From Alnus glutinosa (taxonomy: Eukaryota > Streptophyta > Magnoliopsida > Fagales > Betulaceae), in contig NC_084897.1 of the NCBI RefSeq assembly GCF_958979055.1, positions 19,569,628 to 19,633,627 of the forward strand: DNA of 64,000 nt. Direction: 5' to 3'. Below the pieces are notes generated by a model, which worked only from the letters and a program-made list of their open reading frames with translations, made no database searches and had not been told where the DNA came from. Within the stretch, counting starts at the first letter, position 1; each line of letters begins with the position of its first letter. Position numbers and translations under genes: made by a program. Positions 47,181-57,700 of the stretch are shown piece after piece.

Positions 47181-47535
47181 GAAAATATTTAGTCAAATGA
47201 TAAAGAGCAATCTGAAACCAGATTGGATAGCTTTTGTGAGTGTTCTAAAGGGAAATCAGTAGGCCCAGTTTAAAACCAGATTGTCTCTGTTCAACTCTGT
47301 TTTTGTGATCCAAAACAGAGGATTTGGCTTTCTGCTCTCATGTGTTTTCGGGTGCTTTAATCTATTTCTTGTACTAGAATTCTGCTCGTATGTGTAGAAA
47401 TTCGAAAAGCCCATATTAATATGAACCTTTATTATCATGTTTTCCATGTAAAAACATATCTACAACATCAGTGTTGTTTATTCATGTTTGCCATGTTAAA
47501 ACATTCCTCGTTTTTGTCGTGTCCGCCCCAAATGT

Positions 47536-47700
47536 TTGAAGAATGGAGACATGATTTACAATATGCTCTTGGAATTTGCTTCGGGAGGAAGCCTTGCCGA
47601 TTTAATCAAAAAATCAAGCAGTCATGGGTTGTCTGAGAGCGATGTCAGAAAGCACACAAAGTCTATGCTTGTGGGGTTGAAACACATTCATGCTCGTGGT
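47536..47700 (+). pseudogene. Captured fragment of a MAPKKK-type protein kinase
   Basis: The frame reads MIYNMLLEFASGGSLADLIK, then SESDVRKHTKSMLVGLKHIH. This is the hinge and alphaD-alphaE region of plant MEKK-like MAPKKKs (17/18 type). It stops just before the catalytic loop (HRD/HCD), so no kinase activity is possible. Confidence 0.78.
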
Positions 47701-48649
47701 AGGTCCGAGTTCATATTTGTCAATCCGAACTCTAAAAGGCAATGTGGCTGCGGTGAATCTTTCATGATGACTTCCAATTCTCCAGTTGCAAAGCAAAGGA
47801 CTGGTTAACACTTATGTTGACTTGTGATGGATCAAGACTCTTAAGGAACCCTTCATTTTATACTTCTATTACTCCAGTTGGTGACATCTTGTAGCAGTCA
47901 CACTAACAGGTCCTTCCGTGTATACATTCTTCTCTAAAAACCGATGCTAGTTGGGCTTACAAGAACTTTCTGTAATCCTGCCATATATGCTTTGCTGATG
48001 TAAATGTTATAGCGGAAAGAATTAGAACGTCTTAAAGCAGTTGTCATGTAAAATCTGTTTGAAATGAAACTGGTTTTCATTAGCAACACATGGCCATGGT
48101 CATCGGTGCTAATTTTGGCTTCGGTATCACTTTCTTCTCAATACCTGAAAAGCCGAAGCTAATATGGTTTCTCAGAACAATGGTACACACGTGCTCGCTC
48201 TCGTTCCTGGGCTCCTCCGAGCAGTCCTCCCCAGCCACCGGGCATAGCATGGGGAGATTCACAAGACGCAGAGCACGTGGGTGATGAGCTTCAACCAGCT
48301 TTCAATTTCGGCTCTTCGGTCAGGGCTGTGGACCTCGACATGGGGGATCAACTCACCGTCGGGGATCAGTTGTGTGCATGGAATCACGGGTTGCTCACGT
48401 TAAATGGGTTGTGTTTAGATGCATGTGGGTGAGAGGGGCAAAACGGGTTGTTCTTGTTAAAAGAATCACGTGTAAGTCACGTGGCTTCACTTCCGTCATC
48501 GATTTAGAACGGAGGGTGACGGAATACCCTACATTGAACGGTTTTGATAAATTCATACACTCGATTGAACGTTTTACTACATTAGTACCCTTAAGTGAAA
48601 AAGCGCTATAATTGGGTACCCTTTTATGAAGTTTTCCCTAATTTTTAAT

Positions 48650-49390
48650 TTTAATTTTTCTGACAAACATGAAAGCTCTCAATATCCACCTTTCCTTGGC
48701 CTTGCGTAAAAAGGTTTGATTATATATGGATGTGCCATTGGTATATATGGCTAATTAATATATAGTGGTAGTAATTAGCCAGTTAGGTTGATATTGATGC
48801 GGCAAAACTTGAATATTTACATTTGAATTTGGACACTTAATGTTTACATTTACTTTTAAGAGTTTATCCTGCATGTTTAATTGAATTAACTTGTCGGTCC
48901 ACGTCATGAGGTGATCAGTGAAGTTATGATAGACACCAACCTCTATTAATTAATTGTGAGGGTTCCACTTATAAGAAGCATGCAGGTGACACGTACGTAT
49001 AATTAATGCCTGCATGTGATTAATCAATTTATTTGAATATATTGAACCGACATGATCATGATCGATCTGCATGCGATATATAATTTTAAAAAGCATCGAA
49101 ATATCTCGAAGCTGTTTTTGTCGATCGAGTTTGAAACTCCCGACTGTTAGGTCTAATTTGAAACTTTGACCGTTAGGTTTTGAAGATTAGGTTAAAAAGA
49201 GAAGTTGACGAAATCATCCAAAGTAAATATCCGATCCTCAACCCATCCACACTAATGTGCACTGCTTTCTTCACCTACAAATCCAAGAAACCCCAGAATA
49301 TATTTATATATATATCTTAACCATTAAGCTAGGCTTTAATTCTTTCTCCGACGACAAGAAAAAGAAAAGAGAAAAAATCGTCATCTTTTC
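48650..49390. other. Upstream region of CYSTM-like gene D
   Basis: No gene or transposon end recognised. AT-rich, with several CATGCATG/TGCATG motifs (about 48978, 49006, 49070) that could be RY-type B3-factor sites. Confidence 0.4.
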
Positions 49391-49397
49391 TTGGAAG

Positions 49398-49408
49398 TCT
49401 ATATAAAG
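49398..49408 (+). promoter_or_regulatory. TATA box of CYSTM-like gene D
   Basis: TCTATATAAAG, 110 bases before the start codon. Confidence 0.7.
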
Positions 49409-49509
49409 AGGACTAGTATATGCATATGTTTAGTTCATTTCCATTAACTACATTGCAAGCTTAGCCAAACAAGTCGTTTGTCAAGGAAGAAAGAGAAAGA
49501 GAGCTAGCG

Positions 49510-49837
49510 ATGCCTCCGCCACCGGGGCCTTATGGCCCTCCAGGACCATTTGGTTGCTTTCATGTTCTCTGTGGGGGTATATGCCGCCTTGCATCTTCTT
49601 GGTGAGTTTTTTTTTTTTTTTTTTTAATGTGTGAATCTGATCGATCTACACAATGTGTGATCATGTTATACAACAAATCATGAAACTGACAATTTTTTTT
49701 TTATTTTTAATTTTTAATTTGTTGACAGTTTATATGTGCTGTGCTGCTGCTGCCTCCTAGAGAGCTGCTGTGGACCACTGTTTGGGCCACCAGGCCCACC
49801 CGGCCCACCTGGTCCTTTTGGGCCCCCCCGCTTCTGA
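49510..49837 (+). CDS. CYSTM-like Gly/Pro-rich cysteine-cluster peptide, paralog D
   Basis: Exons 49510-49601 and 49729-49837 encode 66 residues; the 127-bp intron splits the first core cysteine codon. N-terminus PPPPGPYGPPGPFG, then CFHVLCGGICRLASS. The core is CLYVLCCCCLLESCCG, nearly the textbook CYSTM motif (CLAALCCCCLLDxC). It ends in the tail GPPGPPGPPGPFGPPRF. The extra CGGIC before the core is shared only with paralog E, so D and E form a subgroup. The codon frame is clean, with no drift in the tail, suggesting an active gene. The leader ends GAGAGAGCTAGCG before ATG, like the leaders of A and C. A role at membranes in stress response is inferred from CYSTM proteins. Confidence 0.88.
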
Positions 49838-51255
49838 TCATCAGCTAACTTCCAAACATGTGGTGTAATATTTATTTTTATAATTGCTAGTCGTCATCTT
49901 CAATTCCTGCATTAATCTCATGGGTGGTGTTTGGGAATGCATGTGATGGGGAATAACAATGAAAATGGGCAACTTGTTACGGAACCAATCTTTTGTATGA
50001 ATCGAATTCCACTTGATCCGGTGATATATACAACATTAATTGCATGACCGACATATACACATACCTACCAAAGGATTATGATAACATTAATTTCCGTCGA
50101 CACTAGGAATAAATTGGAAACCAAACATGTCTTAATTAATTGTTTGACCAGAAAACTATCTGTTCGCCCTGCTTTTGTTTGTTTATAAACCCACCTAGAA
50201 CCTTCCTTTGGGAAAGACACAGAATAAGCGGCCAAAATTGATTGGAAACGGATCCGTCGAGAGTATTCAGGTTCTTGTAAAAGTAAAGGTATAATTGTCT
50301 TTTCACATTTTGTTGATTACATGAACCGGAGATGATCCAAATACAAATGGATTGAAGTGGTCTCTCTTTAATGCTATAAGTTTTTTTGTGTACTTTCTGT
50401 TTTCATCCAAAACTGATATGATTTTTAAATTTACAATTTAATTTAAGATAAATCATTATTGAATTTTGATTAATTAAACAGTAATTTTAAAAGTCACATT
50501 TTTTTAAGGACACGGGAAAAATTTCTAAAATTATTCGTATTTTGGCCAGCCACCACTCATGTTAAGCCATTTTCAGTGTGCTAGCTTTATTTTCAAGCTA
50601 ATTGCAATCTCCAGCCACGTATGCCATTTCAGTGTGCTACTGTTTTATCTTACATACTTTATGGCCTTATATATAATCCTCTCATCACTTCCGAGTCAAG
50701 AAATAAAGAGAACAAATTTTTTTCCTAAGGCAAGCAATTTTTGTTGGCACGTTAGTTTCATATCGAGTCAATTTGATATGGATCAACTCGAAGACGTCCC
50801 ATTTAGTTAAACGGGTTAAATCTTTCAACCTTGACACGATCCATATTTAGTAGACACGTCATGTTAGGTTGACCCAAACAACACGACATGCTTGACCCTT
50901 TTCGACCTATATATGAACTTAAATGTAATGGAATTTAAAAATGAATTTTATATTCATATGACTTTTTGCTTCTTAGGGTTTTGTTTTTAATTTAAAATAA
51001 TAATAATAATAATAATAATAATAATTTAATTTATACGGATCGTGCGGGTTACGTATAAGATTAAGTTAGTTGACTCGAGATTAACATATTTATCTAAAAG
51101 CAAGCACACATGCATATGTGAACTTTTGAATATTTGGTAAACAAGAAGAGTAGGCAGTACACAGATATCCTTATCCATTTGCTGGCCAGTCCAAGACGAT
51201 ACTAGAAACTGCAAGAAGCCTAAGCTCTTGATCGAGCTCACCTTCTCTCCTTTTT
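49838..51255. other. Spacer between paralogs D and E
   Basis: No coding feature. A (TAA/AAT)n repeat lies at about 50996-51025. Confidence 0.5.
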
Positions 51256-51261
51256 AACCTC

Positions 51262-51268
51262 TATAAAT
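51262..51268 (+). promoter_or_regulatory. TATA box of CYSTM-like gene E
   Basis: TATAAAT, about 80 bases before the start codon. Confidence 0.65.
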
Positions 51269-51342
51269 GCATTCCCATACCTAACTACAATTCCTACAAT
51301 TTCAGAAGCTAAATTGAAAAACAGAGAGAAGCGTAGAGAAAA

Positions 51343-52714
51343 ATGCCGGGTTGGGGACCGCCGCCGGGAGGACCTCCCGGTCATCCAGGGCCGTGTTGTT
51401 GCTGTGATTTTCTCTGTGGTGGTATATGCCGGCTTGTATCTTCATGGTGAGTAACATGAACAAAAATCAGTGATATTTTCCTTAATTTAATTTGATTACA
51501 ATGTTATTATGTTTTTTTTTCTGGGTTTTTAATGTCTATGTATGAGGTAGAAAATTCAGGAGAAATAGTTATACTATTATTATTAATATTCCTATTATAA
51601 TTTTTGCAAACCAGAAAATTTCTACGAAAACCATTAATATCACCATTATATTATTATTGCTCTTCTTCTCGTTGTTCCTGTGTACCAGAGAAATGGAGTC
51701 TTGGGTTTTTTTTTTTTTTTTTTTTTTTTTTGTTGTGTATATATATATATATGGATGGGAATGGGATGGGTTCAAGTTGATCGAGCACTTATATCTTATC
51801 CCAAGCTGAACCCCACCACTCCAGCTAGCTTTCAATTAGTGAATGATTATCAACATCATGACATAATTGGAGAAAGCAAAAGTAGATAATGCTAGATAAT
51901 TTATCTAATTTAATATAAATAAAAAGAATATAAAGCTTTATGGCATTAAAATTCTGAAGTAAGCTCACAACCATCCAATTTTATTGTGTTAACTCACAAT
52001 TAGTCTATGAGTGGTTTTAGGGTTGCTATAACTTTTACTACAAATATCTTATTATAAATTGACGTGATAATTTATCATGATTAAACAAAAAACCTAATTT
52101 GTCAATCTCCTTAGTTAGTGGCTTACTTGTCAACCATACACTCTTAATCATTTCACAAATTATGAATTTTCACGTCAATTTGTAAAGAAATTATATTAAA
52201 AGTTGCAATACACCAAACATTTTCCTTGTAGTCTATTACTATGTGATTTAAGAAAGAAAAAAATATCAATTACAATCAGATTGAGATTTTCAACAATTTG
52301 TTGCCCAATTGCTAAAAAACCCATATAGGATTCACCTGTTCGAGTGGATGGTTGGACAGCTGAAAACATATTTGGTTCAATGAGTTCTATATAGACTCTT
52401 TTACAATTACTGGAGATCCCAATCTATTCTAATCACGCCATAATAGGCCTTAAGAGTAATCCCAATTATTGTAAATTACCCACAATTTAAACAGTTTTCT
52501 GCCACCAATCTGCAGCCAAGTTTAGAAATTGTTCGACTTTCATAATAGATTTCTAATCAAATTGCAAAAATCTGGTTTTGTTTAACCCAATTTATGTTTT
52601 GTTGGCAGTTTGTATTTCCTTTGCTGCTGCTGCATCATAGAGAGCTGCTGCGGACCAGTGTTTGGTGGGCCGCCAGGTGGCCCTGGCGGCCCACATGGTG
52701 GGCCTCCCTTCTAA
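51343..52714 (+). CDS. CYSTM-like Gly/Pro-rich cysteine-cluster peptide, paralog E
   Basis: Exons 51343-51446 and 52609-52714 encode 69 residues. The intron is long (1162 bp) but in the same place (TG|T in the first core cysteine). N-terminus PGWGPPPGGPPGHPGP, then CCCCDFLCGGICRLVSS. The core is CLYFLCCCCIIESCCG. The tail is GPVFGGPPGGPGGPHGGPPF, richer in glycine than that of paralog D. It has 14 cysteines in 69 residues. It lies 1.5 kb downstream of paralog D in the same orientation, so D/E is a simple tandem pair. The intact frame and consensus splice sites favour an active gene. The intron carries a T-run and a short AT repeat near 51700-51750. Confidence 0.88.
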
Positions 52715-53293
52715 CCAGACCATTTCCAGCAGATTTGTTGTTTATCCAGACCCAAATAAATAAAGCAGCAAAAATATGATGTGTTTATTTTATTTTTCTA
52801 ATTAAAATATAATGTGTTTATTTGTTAATGTGGATATGTAATATTTTGTTTTTGGGTAGAGCAAGGACTTGAAGTCAATTATGTTTGACGCTTTTTATAT
52901 ATTTTTGGGCAGACTCCATTTATTTTTCAATAACCATCTGTTATGCAATGAGAATACAATAACCAGTAATTAAGAAATCAAACTATCTAACATATTTAAG
53001 TCAAGAGATTGTTCAACTAAGCGGTCTGAATTTAACTAATAAAAGTTGAGGGAAAAAAAAAAGAAAGAAAAAAAGAAGAAGAAAACAGATAATCTAAAAT
53101 CTAAAATTAAACCTAGAAATCTCTTGTAAATTAGAAGGAGTTTCAATTATGAGGGCAACCTAAAAATTGATGGCTTGTTGGCAAGACTAATTGAAATCTT
53201 TTCCAGAAAATGTGAATAAATAAATAACGTGAGAAAAGTGAAAAAGCATCAACACAGAAGAGGGAAAAAAGAGAGAGAAAGCTATCTTCTAAT

Positions 53294-53500
53294 GGGACAA
53301 GGATCTAAAACCATTAGGTGTCCAAATTACTGACAATTTGAACGTTTTTTTGTGAGAGTTCATGTGAAACCTAACAGTCCAAATAAATTGGGGGTTGTTC
53401 GGCCATGTACCTGAGCAGTTGTGTCCTAAATGAACTCTCTTACAAAAGCTGCTCAAATTGCTAGCGATTTGGACACCTAATTGTTATAGATCTCGATCCC
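53294..53500. mobile_element. Palindromic MITE
   Basis: GGGACAAGGATCTAAAACC at the left pairs with GGGATCGAGATCTATAACA at the right (complement). Both continue with ATTAGGTGTCCAAAT. About 50-bp inverted ends with 100 bp between. Target duplication not clear. Confidence 0.7.
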
Positions 53501-53645
53501 TTCTTAGGAGCAGGAGCTAGGTGGGGGTCGGAAAGATTTAGAGACTGAGGCCGAGTTGTATGGGTTCAGGTGAGAACAACTCTTGCATGGGGTTTGAGAC
53601 TACAAAATAATGTGAGTTGGATTGAGATTGGGTGTCTTGTGCAAT

Positions 53646-54170
53646 ACCTTTAATTAGGGCTGTTCAAATTGTGTCACATCAGCTAAAAACTTAAAATTCT
53701 CTTTCCACCAGTCTCTACAACCCTTACTTGCCTCACTAGGGTGGCTGCACGAAACCACCCATAGCCTAGGGGAACACTAGCCCCCATAATTTTTAAAAGT
53801 TTATGAAATTTTTAAAATGCCTCTAAATTTTATGTGTTTCATGAGTTGAACCATCAAAAATTAGTTTTTTACCCCTTATTTTTTTCTTCTACCCCCTACC
53901 CCTCCAAAATCTAAGATTTGGGTTCCGCCTCTCAGTAACTAACTACCCGTTTGGCTTCTTGGAGTGGCCAAACCACCCCAAACCACTAAAGTGATTCGGT
54001 TACCCTCAAACAGCCAAAGGAGTGGTCAGCCATCTCCAGTGGTAGTGGTTATGGGAGACTATGACGCAAGTGAGGATGGAGACTATTGTGAAAATAGAGA
54101 ATTTTAAATTTTTGGCTGATGTGATAAAATTTGAACCATTCATTTAAAATGAACTGTCCAAATTAGAGGT
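53646..54170. mobile_element. Inverted-repeat element with CCACC-rich core
   Basis: ACCTTTAATTAGGGCTG at the left and ACCTCTAATTTGGACAG at the right (complement). Both lead to TTCAAATT and CACATCAGC, then AAAATTCTCT. The core holds the same CCACCCC/GGTGG motifs as 36700-36910. Confidence 0.65.
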
Positions 54171-54629
54171 ATTACACACGTTCTCAATTCATGTGAGCCA
54201 AGGGAGAAAAGTCAGAGCTCCGTGGGTTCATTTTCTTGGTTTTGAGAGGTTTTTGGCAATGGGAGTGAGCCTTGTCTTGGGAGGCTATCTATCTAAAGCT
54301 TGTGCTACTGACAGACGAGCTGAAAGAAGGAAGGGTGCTTGTTAAACACTCCAACAAGCCATTTTCTGCCTCTAAGGGGATGAGTTTCCATTACCTGAAG
54401 ATTATTTTTTTGCTTATAATTGAACAGAACACCAGAAAACACAGAATATTAGTAGTTCCAGAGGTGAATTTTCTGCAGAACCAATAGACAGCCTAAGTAA
54501 CAAATTTGAGACTTTACTTTCTCAAACCTTTCATTTTCATTCAAAATCACGTGAAAGTTTCTGGGTTCCCTCTATTCTTAGAATAGATAATGGCTCCTTC
54601 AAATTCAAAGACCATGGACGAAACCCTTA

Positions 54630-54630
<1 letters not shown>

Positions 54631-54661
<31 letters not shown>
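54631..54661. repeat. Poly-C run (31); poly-G on the eIF2B epsilon strand
   Basis: 31 consecutive C on the + strand, about 95 bases downstream of the eIF2B epsilon stop codon. It would be a G-run in that gene's 3' UTR if the transcript extends this far. Confidence 0.95.
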
Positions 54662-54756
54662 ACAATACAACACCCCTGAAAGATGATACATCAATTCCAT
54701 ATTTATGACAGGATATCCCACCCCCCACAAAATTAGATCTACAAATAACCTCCTCT

Positions 54757-57700
54757 CTAATCTTCTTCGTCTTCTCCGTCTCCTTCTTCGGGTGCCTCTC
54801 TCAACCACTGCAACCAGAAAACACATATGAAGATGCAAATATTATGATACAACAACAAAATCAGGTGAACTCTAACAGAGGCATGATTCATCAATCTTAA
54901 GTTCTATTCCTGAAAAGTTGAACAATCCACAGCATAGATGATGGCCAGACTGCAAGAACTATTAATTGATTTGTTTTTCCTTCAGAAAAAGGAAAGGAAA
55001 CGAAGAATAATAATACTTACTTTAATGAATTCTTCCGACTGCTTAACAAAAACTTTATCTAAATCATCAGCGTCTTTTTTCTCATCATCCCACTTTAGAA
55101 TAGCATCTTCTTGTATAATATCTTTGTCATACAGAAGCCACAATATCTGTAAAAGAACATAACAATGACTTGAATCAGCAGAATAAAATACAATCAAATT
55201 CATCTACTTCACCTTACCACTAGGGGGAAAAAAATGAAGCATCCTCACACAAAATACGATCATAGCAAGACAAGCAAAAAGAACTAAGAATGCAAACAAT
55301 CTCCATAATTCTAATTACATGGCACCCATTTTGGCCAAGAATCCAGTTCCCTTTAGCCAAACAATTCACAAAGTTAAACAACTGCAGAGCTAGAAAGGTC
55401 AATAGCCTTTTTGAGTAGATAAGAAAAGTTCCAACGACTTCAGTTCAATTGACAACATTTTCCTCCACCAGTACAGAAACCCCGCCTCCTGCCATCACCA
55501 ATCTCCACCTTATTCATGGTAACTTCACCAAAAAATTGGAAAGTGGAAAGAAGGGATAGATCCTTAAGGACATGATACCTACCCCAACACCAAGTTGGCC
55601 CAGGTTTCCAAGAAATAAACTATTTAAATTAACCTTCAAGAAACCAACCAGAAGAGGGCTCTCAAAGGAGATCCCGCTGAAGTAGACAAAACAAGGGCCA
55701 ACATCGTAACTTTCCAAAGCCATCTTCAACTTTTGACTCTGAAGCAAGGAATATAGAAAGAGAACACCAAGGAAAAAATTTGGCAGCCACTCCTGCCTGA
55801 TTACACAATCGTCTCAGAGCCTACCAATGTTCAAGATGCAGATAATTTTCACATTAGGTAGGTTGGTTTTTAATTTGCCAGTGGCGGTACTACTTTTTCA
55901 TCCATTGCATGAGCTGCTGGGCAAGGCAAGAGTTGCATCAGTTTGATGAGCACGTTGTGGTTTCTCCTAAATTCATTCTACAGTGCAAAAAACCTCCCAC
56001 CATAGTCAATAAATATTATGGACGGCAATATCAATTAATTTTTTCTAAAAGTTCCTCGATCTATCATCTTTGCTTGCCAATAATTAGCCAGGCTCCTAAT
56101 GCTCTGGCAGATAACTCTATTGATATGATGTCATTGTTGCAATGCAAGAACAAGCACAAAATGTGTCTTGTGAACCATAATATCATCATTGGGAACCACA
56201 GCATCAAAGAAAATTATATATTGAAGTGGAGTGCACATCTCATTCTCGTCTCATGAGATCTTCATTATGAATACAAAGTATAAAGATAAATATACCTTTG
56301 CGAACAATGGGGAGAACTCCTTGGCAGATTCCAAACACATTTCTTCAAACTTTAGTATTACTTCAATCTGCAAAGATTTCGAGAAAAATTTATTAAAAAA
56401 GAATTGACTACTAGATGAATAGTCTGAAAATGGTTGGGATAAAATCCTCCTACCAGACGCCTAGCACAAAAAAAGGCACCTTGAACAACTAACCATGGAT
56501 TTAATTCATGGATGGGAGCCCAAGGGGCTGCCACCACTCCTCAAGGACTGCCTGAGATAGCCGTACCCATAGGATGAGAATTGGCTACCACATGTAGTGT
56601 TAGGTTTTTGAAACCCTAGCTACTACTCCTAACCCTTGCACTAAATCTGTTTTGAACATTAAAATGATTAATTGTCTCAAACTTTTTTAGTTAGATAATT
56701 TCTTGATGGAGTTGGTTCAGATTACTACCAAGCCTTAAACAAGTCAGATTCCAATTTGATTAGAATTTGGTGTCCTAATGTGATTAGGATGACCTAACTG
56801 TTTAAGGTCCTCTAGCACAAGAAAGAATGATGTAGGGTTATGTTTCCTAAATTGGATGGAGTATGACTCCATAAACCTAAAACAAGAAGAAAATCCAATG
56901 ATGTAGGGTTTACCTTAATGAGATTAGGCTAAACACATCTTGTTTTGTGTAAGGTTCCATCTTAGGAAAACGTTTCTCAAATAAAGGTATTCTAATGAGA
57001 TTAGTATACCAATGGACCTAGTTGGATTAAGGTTAGGAAAGTGTGCCTTTTTAGAAAGAATACAAAAGGCAAGGTCACAGTTGTGTTGAGATCATAATTG
57101 TTTTAATAAACCCATATCTTTTAAATTATCTAGTGGGAGAGAAATTCAAGGGTTCAATCTCACAGCCTAATCTGGAGCCTAAATTTGTAAAAATTAACCT
57201 TTACTCTTGCCTTGTGAATTGACATAGGACAAGAGTATGATTTGAAATCACCTAATCTAATTCAAAACCAGTGATCTTACAAAGAGCTTAAAAGGAAGGA
57301 CTCATTTACAAAACACCAAGTTCAGTAGCACAAGCAGACATTGGAAACTTTACTAGTCAAAGAAACGGCAACAATTATCTAAAAGGATTATCATATACAG
57401 ACCTGCTCATCAATGTCAGTCAGGTAAGACTTCAGAACTTTTTTCCATTTTGTAATTACATTCACAGCATTATTAAACAATTCACCTGAAAAGTAGATTA
57501 AGAAGAACCAAATTGTTCATTCCATAGATCAAAAGGCAAGGAAAATAATTTTCCATACATTAATGAAATCTGTTACACAGAAAGATATGTATAGCATTAG
57601 GAAATATAAATGTACAAACAAGATATGCTATCATTGAAACAGGACTGAAAATCATGACAAATTCAGTTGAGCATGTGTATCAACCTTATCCTAGGCTGGC

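Larger units (their letters stand above)
46180..48638. mobile_element. Pack-MULE 2, carrying gene fragments
   Basis: Terminal inverted repeats of about 175 bp start GGGGAAACTTCAC (left) and GGGAAAACTTCAT (right, complement). Both contain TCAATCGAGTGTATGAATTT and CGTTCTAAATCGATGACGG. A perfect 9-bp TAATTTTTA duplication flanks it (46171-46179 and 48639-48647). No transposase. The interior contains at least two fragments of different host genes (about 46995-47180 and 47536-47700). Other exon-like GC-richer pieces at 46460-46680 and 48085-48370 were not recognised. Confidence 0.9.

Noticed and set aside
54272..54487. 71-codon + strand frame downstream of eIF2B epsilon
   Set aside because: No family resemblance or promoter; most likely chance or the 3' flank of the minus-strand gene.
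55909..56256. 115-codon + strand frame in an eIF2B epsilon intron
   Set aside because: Antisense to the gene, within an intron, with no recognised domain, promoter or splice signals.
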